A stretch of 64,000 nucleotides of DNA from assembly GCF_040939305.1 (NCBI RefSeq), contig NZ_CP162511.1, positions 3,720,001-3,784,000 of the forward strand, written 5' to 3'. A model generated the notes under the pieces. That model saw only the letters and a program-made list of their open reading frames with translations. It ran no database searches and was not told the DNA's origin. A program made the translations under genes and the position numbers. This stretch comes from Herbiconiux sp. A18JL235 (GTDB taxonomy: Bacteria > Actinomycetota > Actinomycetes > Actinomycetales > Microbacteriaceae). Positions 8,087 to 17,871 of the stretch are shown here, in pieces; within the stretch, counting starts at the first letter, position 1; each line of letters starts with the position of its first letter.

Positions 8087-9511
8087 TCACAGCTCCCGCA
8101 GGATGTCCTCCACCCGCTCCTTCGCGTCGCCGAACAGCATCTGCGCGTTGTCGCGGAAGAACAGCGGGTTCTGCACGCCCGCGTACCCTGAGGCCATCGA
8201 GCGTTTGAACACGATGACGTTCTCTGCCTCCCACACCCGAAGCACGGGCATGCCGGCGATGGGGCTGCCCGGGTCTTCGGCGGCTGCCGGATTCACCGTG
8301 TCGTTGGCGCCGATGACGAGCACGACCGAGGTGGAGGCGAGGTCGTCGTTCACCTCGTCCATCTCGAGCACGATGTCGTAGGGCACCTTGGCCTCGGCCA
8401 GCAGCACGTTCATGTGCCCGGGCAGCCGCCCGGCCACGGGGTGGATGCCGAAGCGCACCTCGACGCCCCGTTCCCGCAGCCTGGCGGCGAGCTCCGCCAC
8501 GGGGTACTGCGCCTGTGCCACCGCCATGCCGTACCCGGGGGTGATCACCACGCTCGACGCGTTGGCGAGCAGGTCGGCGACACCGCCGGCGTCGATCTCG
8601 CGGTGCTCGCCCACCTCCTCGTCGCCGCGACGGGGCGCTGCGATGCCGAAGCCGCCCGCGATGACCGAGAGGAACGACCGGTTCATCGCCTTGCACATGA
8701 TGTACGAAAGGTAGGCGCCCGAGGAGCCGACGAGCGCACCCACAACGATGAGCAGGTCGTTGTCGAGCAGGAAGCCGGCCGCTGCCGCGGCCCACCCCGA
8801 GTAGCTGTTGAGCATCGAGACCACGACCGGCATGTCGCCACCGCCGATGGAGGCCACCAGGTGCCAGCCGAGCGCGAGGGCCAGCGCGGTCACAGCGATG
8901 AGCAGCCCGAGCGAGGGCGAGATGACGTACCAGACGGTGAGCCCGACGAACACGACCAGCGCGCCCACGTTCAGCACGTTCTTGCCGGGGAGCATCAGCG
9001 GCTTCGACGAGATGCGGGCCGACAACTTCAAGAACGCGACGATCGACCCGGTGAAGGTGACGGCACCGATGAACACGCCGATGAACACCTCGGCGTGGTG
9101 GATGTCGCGCAGCGCCCCCGTGAGGCCGGTGTCGTGGAGCGCGCCGTTCCAGCCCACCAGCACCGCGGCCAGTCCCACGAAGCTGTGCAGCAGCGCGATC
9201 AGCTCGGGCATGCCCGTCATCTCGACCCGACGCGCCCGCCACAGACCGACCGCGGCACCGACCGCCATGGCGACGACGAGGGCGACGAGTCCGGTGACCG
9301 CCTGCGGGGTTCCCCACGCCTGCGAGACGGTGAGCCACACCGTCGCGAGGAGGGCGATGGCCATGCCGACGATGCCGAAGACCACTCCCTGACGGGAGCT
9401 CTCGTGGCGGCTGAGGCCGGCGAGGCTCAGCACGAACAGCAGGGCGGCGACGATGTAGGCGGCGCCGGCGACGGATGCGGCGATGCCGGTCGCGAGAGTG
9501 ACCTCGGTCAT
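8087..9511 (-). CDS. pntB: NAD(P) transhydrogenase subunit beta
   Basis: A 474-residue membrane subunit of proton-translocating transhydrogenase, which reduces NADP+ with NADH using the proton gradient. The first about 265 residues form a multi-helix membrane domain with the conserved [16 protein letters not shown]; the C-terminal soluble domain III binds NADP(H) through the [15 protein letters not shown] loop and continues with [20 protein letters not shown]. The ATG overlaps the pntA stop by four bases. Length equals the usual beta subunit. Confidence 0.95.
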   Translation of the reverse strand: MTEVTLATGIAASVAGAAYIVAALLFVLSLAGLSRHESSRQGVVFGIVGMAIALLATVWLTVSQAWGTPQAVTGLVALVVAMAVGAAVGLWRARRVEMTGMPELIALLHSFVGLAAVLVGWNGALHDTGLTGALRDIHHAEVFIGVFIGAVTFTGSIVAFLKLSARISSKPLMLPGKNVLNVGALVVFVGLTVWYVISPSLGLLIAVTALALALGWHLVASIGGGDMPVVVSMLNSYSGWAAAAAGFLLDNDLLIVVGALVGSSGAYLSYIMCKAMNRSFLSVIAGGFGIAAPRRGDEEVGEHREIDAGGVADLLANASSVVITPGYGMAVAQAQYPVAELAARLRERGVEVRFGIHPVAGRLPGHMNVLLAEAKVPYDIVLEMDEVNDDLASTSVVLVIGANDTVNPAAAEDPGSPIAGMPVLRVWEAENVIVFKRSMASGYAGVQNPLFFRDNAQMLFGDAKERVEDILREL

Positions 9512-11055
9512 CGGGTGCCTCCCTTGGAGAACATGGCGAGCATCCGTCTGGTCACGGCGAAGCCGCCGAAGATGTTGATGCTCGCGAGCAGCACGGCCAC
9601 CGCGGCGAGCACCTGCACCACCGGGTCGGGCGAGGTGATCTGCTGCAGCGCGCCGACCACGATGATGCCCGAGATCGCGTTCGTGACGCTCATGAGCGGC
9701 GTGTGCAGGGCGTGCGCGACCTTGCCGATGACATAGAAGCCGATCACCACCGAGAGCGTGAGCACGAGGAAGTGACGGGGCAGCGGCTCGGGCGCGACCG
9801 CGCACACCACGAACAGCACGGCGACCCCGAGGGCGATCAGCAGCCCCCGGCGGCCAGCGCTCATCGGCTCCTTCACGCGCGAGGGGGTGCCGGGGGCCGC
9901 CTCCGCCGCCTGAGCGACGGGCGCCGCCGACACCTGCACGGGAGGCGGCGGCCAGGTCACCTCCCCCTCCCGCACGACCGTGACCGTGCGCTGGATGACG
10001 TCATCGAAATCGAGAACCGGCTCCCCGTCCTTCCCCGGAGTGATGAGAGCGAGCAGGTTGTAGAGATTGGTGCCGTACAGCTGCGACGCCTGCTGCGGCA
10101 ACCGCCCGGCGAGGTCGGTGTAGCCGAGGATCGTGACGCCGTTCGCGGTCACCACCTTCTCCCCCGCCACCGACCCCTCGACGTTGCCACCCTGCGCCGC
10201 CGCCATGTCGACGATCACGCTTCCCGACTTCATCGACGCCACATCGGCCGCGGTGATCAGCCGCGGTGCCGCCCGCCCCGGGATGAGCGCCGTCGTCACG
10301 ATGATGTCGACCTCGGCCGCCTGCTCCGAATAGATCTCGGCGGCCCGGCGGTCATACGCCTCGCTCGTCGCCTTCGCATACCCGTCGGTCGAGACCATCT
10401 GCTCGGCGACCTCGACCGGCAGGTACTCGCCACCGATCGATCTCACCTGATCAGCCACCTCGGGCCGCGGATCGGTCGCCCGCACCACCGCACCAAGACT
10501 CGACGCCGCCCCGATCGCAGCGAGACCGGCGACACCGGCCCCCGCCACCAACACCTTCGCCGGGGGCACCTTCCCGGCCGCCGTCACCTGCCCGGTGAAG
10601 AAGCGCCCGAACTCGTGCGCCGCCTCGACGACCGCGCGGTAGCCGGCGATGTTCGCCATCGAGCTCAGCACGTCCATCGACTGGGCGCGCGAGATACGCG
10701 GCACCGCATCCACCGCCAACGCGGTGATGCCACGCACGGCGAGCGCCTGCACCAGATCGGGCCGGAACGCGGGGCTCAGCTGCGCCACCAGCAGTGCGCC
10801 GTCAGCGAGCCGCCCGATCTCCGAGAGCTCGGGAGCCGCGACCTTCAGCACGACCTCGGCCTGCCACGCCTCCGCGGCCGCCACAAGACGCGCCCCGGCG
10901 GCCTCGTACGCAGCATCCGGGAACGACGACCGCTCCCCCGCACCACGCTCGACCACGACCTCGTAGCCGAGAGCCACGAGCTTCGCGACGGTCGGGGGGC
11001 TCGACGCCACCCGCGTCTCCCCTTCACGCTCGCGCACGATGGCGAGTTGCACCAT
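9508..11055 (-). CDS. pntA: NAD(P) transhydrogenase subunit alpha (fused form)
   Basis: A 515-residue subunit containing the NAD(H)-binding domain I and, after a linker, about four membrane helices. It is the single-chain form, not the split PntAA/PntAB seen in some bacteria. [20 protein letters not shown] near residue 170 is the dinucleotide-binding loop; the C-terminal helices contain the conserved [20 protein letters not shown]. The ATG is preceded by GAGGAGG at six bases. It forms a two-gene operon with pntB, working as an NADPH source in the membrane. Confidence 0.95.
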   Translation of the reverse strand: MVQLAIVREREGETRVASSPPTVAKLVALGYEVVVERGAGERSSFPDAAYEAAGARLVAAAEAWQAEVVLKVAAPELSEIGRLADGALLVAQLSPAFRPDLVQALAVRGITALAVDAVPRISRAQSMDVLSSMANIAGYRAVVEAAHEFGRFFTGQVTAAGKVPPAKVLVAGAGVAGLAAIGAASSLGAVVRATDPRPEVADQVRSIGGEYLPVEVAEQMVSTDGYAKATSEAYDRRAAEIYSEQAAEVDIIVTTALIPGRAAPRLITAADVASMKSGSVIVDMAAAQGGNVEGSVAGEKVVTANGVTILGYTDLAGRLPQQASQLYGTNLYNLLALITPGKDGEPVLDFDDVIQRTVTVVREGEVTWPPPPVQVSAAPVAQAAEAAPGTPSRVKEPMSAGRRGLLIALGVAVLFVVCAVAPEPLPRHFLVLTLSVVIGFYVIGKVAHALHTPLMSVTNAISGIIVVGALQQITSPDPVVQVLAAVAVLLASINIFGGFAVTRRMLAMFSKGGTR

Positions 11056-11130
11056 GCGATTCCTCCTCGAATCGTTCCGCTCGTCTCGCGCGCGACGGCC
11101 GGCGGATCGTCGCCCTCGCACAAGTCAGCA

Positions 11131-11161
11131 AGCGTAGCGAGCGGATGCGCGCCCATCGCAA
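11131..11161 (-). promoter_or_regulatory. pntA: Probable pntAB promoter
   Basis: On the minus strand TTGCGA (11156-11161) and TACGCT (11131-11136) are separated by 19 bases, which gives a leader of about 70 bases before the pntA ATG. Confidence 0.4.
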
Positions 11162-11271
11162 GAATGGCTCATTTCGACACAGCGGATTTGCGTACGAATT
11201 CACCGGGCCGAAAGATCGGGCCTTCTTCTCGTCATGTCATCGCAGATCACCCGCCCGACCCGAGACCGGCC

Positions 11272-11277
11272 TAGCGT
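11272..11277 (+). promoter_or_regulatory. -10 box of leaderless aldo/keto reductase promoter
   Basis: TAGCGT, six bases before ATG at 11284; no ribosome-binding site is present. Confidence 0.55.
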
Positions 11278-11283
11278 GGAACC

Positions 11284-12126
11284 ATGACGAAACCCGCTCC
11301 CACCCGCACGCTCAACGACGGCCGCGACATGCCCGCCCTCGGCTTCGGCACCTACCCGCTCCGCGGCGAAGACGGTGTGGCGGCGATCGTCTCCGCCATC
11401 GACACCGGCTACCGCTCGCTCGACACGGCGTTCAACTACGACAACGAGGGCGCCGTCGGCGAAGCGATCCGGCGGAGCGGCATCCGGCGAGACGAGCTCT
11501 TCGTCACCTCCAAGCTGCCCGGCCGCTACCACGGGCGGGCCGAGGCCGCCGAGGCGGTCAGGGAGTCGACCTGGCGGCTCGGGCTCGAGCAGCTCGACCT
11601 GTACCTCATCCACTGGCCGAACCCGAGCGTCGACAAGTACGTCGAAGCGTGGGAGGCGCTCGTGGAGGCCCGCGAAGACGGGCTCGTGAGGTCGATCGGG
11701 GTGAGCAACTTCACCCGCGCTCAGCTCGACCGCATCATCGCCGCCACCGGGGTCACCCCCGCGGTCAATCAGATCGAGCTGCACCCGTACTTCCCGCAGG
11801 TGGAGCAGCGGGCGGTGAACGCCGAGCTCGGCATCGCCACCGAGGCGTGGAGCCCGCTCGGCAAGCGCAACGCTGCCTACGGTCAGCGGGCGGTGCTCGA
11901 CGCCGCCGAAGCGCACGGGGTGACCCCGGCTCAGGTCATCCTGCGCTGGCACGTGCAGCTCGGCAGCGTGCCCATCCCGAAGAGCGGCACCCCGGCCCGT
12001 CAGGCCGAGAACCTCGACGTGTTCGGCTTCGAGTTGAGCGACTCCGAGGTGGAGGCCATCACCGCGCTCGGTCAGACCGACGGTCGACTGTTCGGCGGCG
12101 ACCCCGACACCCACGAGGAGCCGTGA
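11284..12126 (+). CDS. Aldo/keto reductase
   Basis: A 280-residue NADPH-dependent oxidoreductase with a TIM-barrel fold, similar in length to 2,5-diketo-D-gluconate reductases. The catalytic tetrad is visible: Asp47 (SLDTA), Tyr52 (FNYDN), Lys77 (TSKLPG) and His110 (LIHWPNP). VRSIGVSNFTRAQLDRI and the cofactor-binding VPIPKSGTPARQAENLDVF are standard motifs. It stands alone between pntAB and the convergent cytochrome maturation genes. The physiological carbonyl substrate is unknown. Confidence 0.9.
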   Translation: MTKPAPTRTLNDGRDMPALGFGTYPLRGEDGVAAIVSAIDTGYRSLDTAFNYDNEGAVGEAIRRSGIRRDELFVTSKLPGRYHGRAEAAEAVRESTWRLGLEQLDLYLIHWPNPSVDKYVEAWEALVEAREDGLVRSIGVSNFTRAQLDRIIAATGVTPAVNQIELHPYFPQVEQRAVNAELGIATEAWSPLGKRNAAYGQRAVLDAAEAHGVTPAQVILRWHVQLGSVPIPKSGTPARQAENLDVFGFELSDSEVEAITALGQTDGRLFGGDPDTHEEP

Positions 12127-12162
12127 GGCGGCCGAGAGCCGTGGGGCCCTCGTGCTCGCGGC

Positions 12163-13254
12163 TCAGAGCCCCGAGTAGGCGTGCAGGCCCTTGAAGAACA
12201 CGTTCACCACGCCGAAGTTGAACAGCACGGCGGCGAAGCCCACGATGGCCAGCCATGCCGAACGCGAGCCGCGCCAGCCGCGGGTGGCGCGGGCGTGGAT
12301 GTAGCCGGCGTAGATGACCCAGATGATGAAGGTCCACACCTCTTTGGTGTCCCAGCCCCAATAGCGGCCCCAGGCACGCTCTGCCCAGATGGCGCCGGCG
12401 ATGAGGGTGAAGGTCCAGAACACGAAGCCCACGATGTTGAGCCGGTAGGCGGTGCGTTCGAGCGACTCGGAGTCGGGGAGCGTCTTCAGGAACCGCATGC
12501 GCAGGGCCGTGGCGATGCGGCCCACCGAGTCGCCCCTCGTCTGCAGCAGTTGCAGCACCGAGAGCGCGCCGCCCAGGGCGAAGAACGCGGTGCCGAGAAT
12601 GGCGACGAGAACGTGGATGACGAGCCATGCCGACTGCAGCGACGGCGGCAGCGGCACGATGCTGACGTAGTAGTTCACCGTGGAGACGCCGAGGAGCACG
12701 AGCACCAGGCCGATGACGAAGGTGCCGAGGAAGCGCAGGTCTTCGCGCAGCAGCACGACGAGGAAGACGGCCACGATGAGCAGCGTCCCGGTGATGGAGA
12801 ACTCGTACATGTTCGCCCACGGCACCCGCAAGGCGGCGATGCCGCGCAGCACCACGCCGCCGATCTGGATGACGAAGCCGAGGACGGTGAACGACACGCC
12901 GAGCCGCAGGGCGATCGAGCGCTTGCCCGCCGCGTCGATGCCGTCGAGCGACACCAACCCGGAGTCGTCGCCCACGCCGGTCGCAGCCGCGGTGGCCGTG
13001 GCCCCGCGTGCGCTGCTCGAGCCGCCCGCGCCCACGGCGGCGACCGCCGGCATCCGCTCCTCGACGCCCGTGGCGCTCGCCGCACCCTCCACGCCGTCGG
13101 CCCCCGCGACCTCCGCACCGGGAGCCTCGACCGCCTTCTTCACGGTTGCCGATCGACGTGCGAGGTCGAGGGCGAACGCGATGAACGCGAGCGCGTACAC
13201 GGCCATGGCCGAGTAGATGAGGATGATCGAGAGCTGATCGAGGGTCTGCGTCAC
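12163..13254 (-). CDS. ccsB: Cytochrome c biogenesis protein CcsB (ResC/CcsA family)
   Basis: A 363-residue membrane protein of System II cytochrome c maturation, which moves heme across the membrane and attaches it to apocytochromes with ResB. The tryptophan-rich heme-handling signature is WAERAWGRYWGWDTKEVW, followed by TFIIWVIYAGYIHAR. An Ala/Gly/Ser-rich stretch (about residues 42-95) between helix 1 and helix 2 is longer than expected and looks like a low-complexity insertion. The GTG start has its own -10 box at exactly six bases, overlapping the resB stop codon, so it can be transcribed independently of resB. Confidence 0.9.
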   Translation of the reverse strand: MTQTLDQLSIILIYSAMAVYALAFIAFALDLARRSATVKKAVEAPGAEVAGADGVEGAASATGVEERMPAVAAVGAGGSSSARGATATAAATGVGDDSGLVSLDGIDAAGKRSIALRLGVSFTVLGFVIQIGGVVLRGIAALRVPWANMYEFSITGTLLIVAVFLVVLLREDLRFLGTFVIGLVLVLLGVSTVNYYVSIVPLPPSLQSAWLVIHVLVAILGTAFFALGGALSVLQLLQTRGDSVGRIATALRMRFLKTLPDSESLERTAYRLNIVGFVFWTFTLIAGAIWAERAWGRYWGWDTKEVWTFIIWVIYAGYIHARATRGWRGSRSAWLAIVGFAAVLFNFGVVNVFFKGLHAYSGL

Positions 13255-13260
13255 GGATAG

Positions 13261-13266
13261 AGCCTA
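13261..13266 (-). promoter_or_regulatory. ccsB: -10 box of leaderless ccsB promoter inside the resB end
   Basis: TAGGCT on the minus strand, six bases before the ccsB GTG; it shares bases with the resB TAG stop. Confidence 0.5.
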
Positions 13267-14961
13267 AACCTTGGTGTCGTCAGGGGATACAGGAGCGGCG
13301 GCGGGAGCGGTCGCTTCCGGCCCGGCGTGCTTGTCGGCGAACTGCGCGACCGCCTCGGCGAGCCGGGGGTCGTCGCCGCGGGCGAGACCGGCGTACTCGA
13401 CGTGCACGGTGCCGTCGGGCCGCTCGGTCGCCTTCACCCACAGCCGTCGGCGAGGCACGAACAGCGCGGTGAGCAGGCCGCCGAACACGAGCACGGCGAA
13501 CAGCAGCACCCAGCCCTGGGTGGGGTCGTGGTGCACGTCGAACGACGCGAACCGCTTCACCTCGTCGAAGCTCACGGTGCCGAGCCCGTTCGGCAGCTCG
13601 ATCGTGTCGCCCGGCTTCAGCTCGAGCGAGTCGACGCCCGTCGCGCCGCCCGTGAGCTGGGTCATGCCCTCGGTGTCGAGGGAGTAGACGGATGCGGGCA
13701 CGCCGCCGTCGAGCCCCAGGTCGCCGTCGTAGACGTTGAGCGTCAGCACCGGGAACTCGGGCTCGGGGAACGACGAGTAGTACGCGCCCGTGTCGGCCAC
13801 CGCCTGGGTGGGGTAGAAGAAGCCGATCATCCCCACCTGCTCGGCCAGACCATCCGGGATCTTCACGACCCCGAGCGAGGTGAGGTTCGCATCCTGAGGG
13901 AGGAACGGCACCGAATCGGTGAACACGACGTCGCCCGCCGGGTTCCGCACCGTGATGGTGGGGGCGTAGCCGTTGCCGAGCAGGTAGACGTCGGTGCCGC
14001 CGATCTTGAGCGGATCGTTCACTTTGATGTCGCTCTCGGAGACCTGGCCGCCCTGGTCGGTGGTCACCGCCGCGTTGTAGTCCAGGGGCTGGCCGAAGGC
14101 CTGCAGCGACTGCGTCTCGTAGGTAGCGCTGAACGAGTCGAGGGTGAGCGAGTACGGCTCGAGCTGGCTGTCGCTGAAGAACCGGCCGGGGTTGAACGAG
14201 TCGTAGGCGAGCAGGGTGTTCACGAAGGTCTGGCCCTCCACCACCACGCGCTGGCCCTGGTAGCCGAAGCCGCCGCCGATCCCCACCGCGAGCAGGATGC
14301 CGACGAGCGCCGCGTGGAACACCAGGTTGCCGGTCTCGCGCAGGTACCCGCGCTCGGCCGACACCGACACCGTCTCGCGCCCGGTCTTCTTGTCGACGCC
14401 TGTGAACACGACGGTGCGGTAGCGCTGGCGCTTCAGCTGGGCCTTCGCCGACTCGACGACGGATGCGGCACTCGCCCCGCCCGCGACGTCACGGGTGGTG
14501 AAGCCGGCGAGCCGCGACAACCGCGCGGGCGTGCGCGGCGGCTTCGCGCGGAGGGCGTCGATGTGGTGCTTCGTGCGCGGGATGATGCAGCCGATGAGCG
14601 ACACGAACAGCAGCAGATAGATCGACGAGAACCAGGCCGAGGTGTACACGTCGAAGGCCTGCACCGAGTCGAGCACGGGCGCGAGGTCGGGGTTGTCGAC
14701 GAAGTACTGGGTGACGCCGTTCGGGTCGGCGGCGCGCTGCGGCACCAGCGAGCCGGGTACGGCGGCAAGGGCGAGCAGCAGCAGCAGGAAGAGCGCCGTG
14801 CGCATGCTCGCGAGCTGGCGCCAGAACCAGCGCAGCCAGCCGAGGGGGCCGAGCTTCGGGAGGGTGACGTCGTCGCCTGCGCGCGGGTCGCGGCCGGGTT
14901 CGCGGTCGCGCGCCTCGAAGCCGGGCAGCCCCGCGTCGACGTGGTCAGATGGGCGTGACAA
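13264..14961 (-). CDS. resB: Cytochrome c biogenesis protein ResB
   Basis: A 565-residue membrane partner of CcsB in System II. The start region has basic and acidic residues, then WLRWFWRQLASMRTALFLL and the conserved AAVPGSLVPQR of ResB. A large extracytoplasmic domain sits between helix 3 and the last helix (VLLFAVLVFGGLLTALFVPRR). The start chosen is TTG at 14961, overlapping the ccdA stop by 17 bases; no ATG or GTG occurs in frame between the upstream stop and the family-typical RPSDHVD opening. Translation is therefore probably coupled to ccdA. Confidence 0.88.
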   Translation of the reverse strand: MSRPSDHVDAGLPGFEARDREPGRDPRAGDDVTLPKLGPLGWLRWFWRQLASMRTALFLLLLLALAAVPGSLVPQRAADPNGVTQYFVDNPDLAPVLDSVQAFDVYTSAWFSSIYLLLFVSLIGCIIPRTKHHIDALRAKPPRTPARLSRLAGFTTRDVAGGASAASVVESAKAQLKRQRYRTVVFTGVDKKTGRETVSVSAERGYLRETGNLVFHAALVGILLAVGIGGGFGYQGQRVVVEGQTFVNTLLAYDSFNPGRFFSDSQLEPYSLTLDSFSATYETQSLQAFGQPLDYNAAVTTDQGGQVSESDIKVNDPLKIGGTDVYLLGNGYAPTITVRNPAGDVVFTDSVPFLPQDANLTSLGVVKIPDGLAEQVGMIGFFYPTQAVADTGAYYSSFPEPEFPVLTLNVYDGDLGLDGGVPASVYSLDTEGMTQLTGGATGVDSLELKPGDTIELPNGLGTVSFDEVKRFASFDVHHDPTQGWVLLFAVLVFGGLLTALFVPRRRLWVKATERPDGTVHVEYAGLARGDDPRLAEAVAQFADKHAGPEATAPAAAPVSPDDTKV

Positions 14962-15715
14962 AGCCGTTGATCACCGCCTGAAGCTCGTAGATCCAGATCG
15001 TCCAGAGGCCGGAGACCATGAGGATGCCGATGAGCACGAGGAGCGCGCCGCCGACGATGTTGATGGCCCGGATGTGGCGCTTGAGGAAGGCGACCGACCC
15101 CGTCACCCAGTCGAGCCCGAGGGCGACCAGGAGGAACGGCACGCCGAGGCCGATGCAGTAGAACAGGCCGAGCAGCACGCCGCTCCAGGCCGAGCCGCCG
15201 GAGAGGCTGAGGGCCTGGATGGCCCCGAGCGTCGGGCCGATGCACGGGGTCCAGCCGAGGCCGAACACGATGCCGAGCACCGGGGCTCCGGCGAGGCCGG
15301 TCGCCGGGCGCCAGTTCGGCTTGATGGTGCGCTGGAGGAAGCTGAACTGGCCGATGAACACGAGGCCCAGGGCGATCACCACGGCACCCATGACGCGGGT
15401 GATGGTGTCCTGCCAGACGATGAGCCAGGTGCCGAGGGCACCGAAGACGGCGGAGTAGGCCAGGAAGATCGCCGAGAAGCCGAGGATGAACAGGGCGATG
15501 CCGAGGAGCATCCGTCGCCTGCCTGCCTTGCGGCCCGCAGCATCCGTCGTTCCGTCGCCGCTGCCGGAGAAGCCGCTGACGTATCCGAGGTAGCCGGGGA
15601 CGAGCGGCAGTACGCAGGGTGAGGCGAAGGAGACGATGCCGGCGAGCAGGGCGATCGGGATGGCGAGCAGCAGCTGCCCGCTCAGCACCACCTCGGCGAA
15701 GGGGTTGCCGTTCAC
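14945..15715 (-). CDS. ccdA: Cytochrome c biogenesis protein CcdA (thiol-disulfide reductase)
   Basis: A 256-residue protein with about six helices that carries electrons from cytoplasmic thioredoxin to the extracytoplasmic thioredoxin-like protein. Its two reactive cysteines lie in the conserved FASPCVLPLVPGYLGYVSG and FGLGWTPCIGPTLGAI. The GTG start lies five bases after the stop of the resA-like gene. An insertion of charged residues follows the first helix. It acts in one pathway with the neighbouring resA-like and resB genes. Confidence 0.92.
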   Translation of the reverse strand: MNGNPFAEVVLSGQLLLAIPIALLAGIVSFASPCVLPLVPGYLGYVSGFSGSGDGTTDAAGRKAGRRRMLLGIALFILGFSAIFLAYSAVFGALGTWLIVWQDTITRVMGAVVIALGLVFIGQFSFLQRTIKPNWRPATGLAGAPVLGIVFGLGWTPCIGPTLGAIQALSLSGGSAWSGVLLGLFYCIGLGVPFLLVALGLDWVTGSVAFLKRHIRAINIVGGALLVLIGILMVSGLWTIWIYELQAVINGFVTPI

Positions 15716-15720
15716 GCCGG

Positions 15721-16392
15721 TCAGCTCGCGCCCGCGGCGGCGGGGGTGGGTGTGGCGGTACCCGAGCCGTCGGTGCCGGGTTCGGCGCTCGGATCGAGGC
15801 TCGACGTGATGAGAGTGTCGAGGATGGAGGGCTCGCTCACGCGGCCCACGATGCGGGCCGCGACCCGGCCTTCCTTGTCGAGCACGAGGGTCGTCGGTAC
15901 GGCCTTCGGGGAGATCTTGCCGGCGAACGCGAGCTGCATCGCTCCGTCGGTGTCGACCACCGAGGGGTAGCCGATGCCGTAGTTCTCGGAGAACGCCTTG
16001 GCGGTGGCGGCCTGGTCGCGCACGTTCACGCCGAGGAAGCTCGCACCCTCGCCCTCGTAGGCGGCGCTCAATTTCTGCAGGTCGGGGGCTTCGGCGCGGC
16101 AGGGGGCGCATCCGGCGTACCAGAAGTTCACCACGAGCACCTCGCCCGCGTAGTCGGTCGAGGAGATCGGCGCTCCGTCTTCATCGGTGCCCGCGAACTC
16201 GACGGGCTCGCCGCGCTCGGCCTCGGGAATCTCGGTGACCGTGCCGTCGCCCGAGATGTAGCCCTTGTTGTCGCCGTTGAGGTACTGGTCGGCGAGGGCG
16301 TCGTTCTCGGAGGTGCACCCGGCGAGCAGGAACGCGACGGCCGCCAGCGCGGCGGCGGCAACGACGAGCCGGCGACGGGGGCGGGGCGTCAT
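15721..16392 (-). CDS. Thioredoxin-like lipoprotein of the ResA/TlpA family
   Basis: A 223-residue exported thiol-disulfide oxidoreductase that reduces apocytochrome c cysteines. The N-terminus is a lipoprotein signal with lipobox LAGC at Cys26. The active site is WYAGCAPCRAEAP (Cys95 and Cys98), and VPTTLVLDKEGRV contains the cis-proline. A Pro/Ala/Thr-rich tail of about 25 residues extends the C-terminus. The start overlaps the phosphatase stop by one base (TGATG). Confidence 0.9.
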   Translation of the reverse strand: MTPRPRRRLVVAAAALAAVAFLLAGCTSENDALADQYLNGDNKGYISGDGTVTEIPEAERGEPVEFAGTDEDGAPISSTDYAGEVLVVNFWYAGCAPCRAEAPDLQKLSAAYEGEGASFLGVNVRDQAATAKAFSENYGIGYPSVVDTDGAMQLAFAGKISPKAVPTTLVLDKEGRVAARIVGRVSEPSILDTLITSSLDPSAEPGTDGSGTATPTPAAAGAS

Positions 16393-17048
16393 CAGACGGC
16401 CCCCACGTCGGTGGCCTTCGCCGCCAGGCCCGCGGCAGGGTCGGTGTAGCCCACCTCGACGAGCCGGCCGTCGCGCCGTTCGAAGCTGGTGATGCTGGAG
16501 AGCGCGCAGCGGCGCTTGCGCGGGTCGTGCGGGAGGGGCTCGCCCACGATGGTGCGATGCGCCATCCAGATCGGGAGCTGGTGGCTCACCATCACGATGT
16601 CGCCCTCCGCGCCGTCAGCCTCGGCCTTGTCGTAGGCATCGTTCATCGCGGCGAGCATGCGGGCCGAGATGGAGCGGAACGCCTCGCCCCAGGCGGGGCG
16701 CCACGGGTTCCACAGGAACCGCCACATGCGCGGGTCGCGGAGCGCGCCGCCCGGGCCCTTCATGCGACGGCCCTCGAAGGCGTTCGTCGGCTCGATGATG
16801 CGCTCCTCGATGGAGGGCGCGAGCTCGAACGCCTGCGCGATCGGCTGCCCCGACTCGCGGGCCCGCTGCAGCGGCGAGGTGTAGAGCGCCGCGACCGCGC
16901 GCCGGCGTGCCACCAGGTCGTCGGCTGCCGCCTTCGCGAAGCGGTGCCCGAGCTCGGAGAGCTCGAAGTTCGGCAGGCGCCCGTAGAGCACTTCGTCGGG
17001 GTTGAAGACTTCACCGTGGCGGACGAGGTGGATCTGGCGGGCGGACAC
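16392..17048 (-). CDS. Histidine phosphatase family protein (phosphoglycerate-mutase-like)
   Basis: A 218-residue member of the branch-1 histidine phosphatase superfamily. The phosphohistidine motif is HLVRHGEVFNP at the N-terminus; the second catalytic histidine lies in VMVSHQLPIWMAH. The GTG start at 17048 is preceded by GGAGGG and also by a TAGACT box at seven bases. This gene commonly precedes resA/ccdA/resB/ccsB in actinobacteria, as here. Substrate unknown. Confidence 0.85.
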   Translation of the reverse strand: MSARQIHLVRHGEVFNPDEVLYGRLPNFELSELGHRFAKAAADDLVARRRAVAALYTSPLQRARESGQPIAQAFELAPSIEERIIEPTNAFEGRRMKGPGGALRDPRMWRFLWNPWRPAWGEAFRSISARMLAAMNDAYDKAEADGAEGDIVMVSHQLPIWMAHRTIVGEPLPHDPRKRRCALSSITSFERRDGRLVEVGYTDPAAGLAAKATDVGAV

Positions 17049-17055
17049 GCCCTCC

Positions 17056-17061
17056 AGTCTA
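17056..17061 (-). promoter_or_regulatory. -10 box of the phosphatase-cytochrome maturation operon
   Basis: TAGACT on the minus strand, seven bases before GTG at 17048. Confidence 0.5.
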
Positions 17062-17207
17062 CGAGCGGACAACCCGTGTATACGCTGTGCTGGCCGCGCC
17101 GTGCTGGCTGCGCCGTGCCGCGCTGCGCGGCCCGGCTGTGCGCCGCCGCCGCTGCGGCGCACCATGCGGGGCGTCGCCCGGGGCGTCGGGCCTTGGCCGC
17201 CCCCGAC

Positions 17208-17239
17208 GCGGAATGCGACGTCATGCCGCCGCATTCCGC
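17208..17239 (-). terminator. Hairpin downstream of the small membrane protein genes
   Basis: GCGGAATGCG and CGCATTCCGC are perfect 10-base arms with a 12-base loop, 46 bases past the stop at 17286. There is no T-run, so termination is inferred only from position. Confidence 0.45.
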
Positions 17240-17285
17240 CCGTTTCGTGGGCGCTCTGCGGTGGGCGGTGGGCTCATCCGCCGGG

Positions 17286-17495
17286 CTATGCGTCGACGAG
17301 AGCGCGGTGGTCGGAGGGGGTGGCGCGGGTGGAGGGGACGGCGGCTCCGGTGAGGCGGGCGGAGGGGCGGAGGCGGGCGAGCATCCGCCGGAAGGAGCGC
17401 GCAGCGCGAGGGCCCACGGGGCGGAGCACCTCGCAGAGCAGGCCGGCGAAGGGGAGCCCCAGCGCCAGGACGATGAGCAGGTGTGCGGTGGTCAT
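17286..17495 (-). CDS. Small membrane protein of unknown function
   Basis: A 69-residue protein with one N-terminal hydrophobic helix (LLIVLALGLPFAGLLC) and a basic, Arg/Ala-rich cytoplasmic tail. I do not recognise a family. Its ATG overlaps the stop of the DUF4870-like gene by four bases, so the two are co-translated. The coupling is the main argument that it is real. Confidence 0.6.
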   Translation of the reverse strand: MTTAHLLIVLALGLPFAGLLCEVLRPVGPRAARSFRRMLARLRPSARLTGAAVPSTRATPSDHRALVDA

Positions 17496-17716
17496 TTCAG
17501 GAACCTCAGGACGAAGGGATATCGGAACGTACCGGCCTGACCGGCTTTGACGCCCGCGACGATCGCGAGCACGACGCCGGCGAGCTGCACCAGCGGGGCG
17601 AGGAAGAGCAGGGCGAAGCCGACGAGCACGAAGGCGAGCACCCCGCCGAGCGTGTAGAGCACGAGGGGAATCCAGGTCTTCTCGTCCTGGGCGGTGAGCG
17701 GAGTCGCGGTTGTCAT
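17492..17716 (-). CDS. DUF4870-like small membrane protein
   Basis: A 74-residue protein with two hydrophobic helices. The pattern of WIPLVLYTLGG, a long middle helix, and the ending AGTFRYPFVLRFLK matches the short DUF4870 (Tic20-like) proteins common in actinobacteria. Function is unknown. It is the first gene of a two-gene unit. Confidence 0.75.
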   Translation of the reverse strand: MTTATPLTAQDEKTWIPLVLYTLGGVLAFVLVGFALLFLAPLVQLAGVVLAIVAGVKAGQAGTFRYPFVLRFLK

Positions 17717-17722
17717 GCTCCG

Positions 17723-17728
17723 AAGCTA
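17723..17728 (-). promoter_or_regulatory. -10 box of leaderless DUF4870 promoter
   Basis: TAGCTT on the minus strand, six bases before the ATG at 17716. Confidence 0.55.
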
Positions 17729-17871
17729 CGGATCGGGTCGACTCTCCGAGGTGCCGTTGCCGGCCGGTCAACGGTCTTGCAATCATCAGTTTCTCTACAC
17801 GTGATCTGAAGAACTGTTCGCTTGTGCTGAATAGTTGTCGCTGCTGAAATAGAGACCAGAAAGGCACCATC

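Noticed and set aside
12127-12162. GAGCCG/CGGCTC hairpin after the aldo/keto reductase
   Set aside because: Only six base pairs with a long loop and no T-run; too weak to call a terminator.
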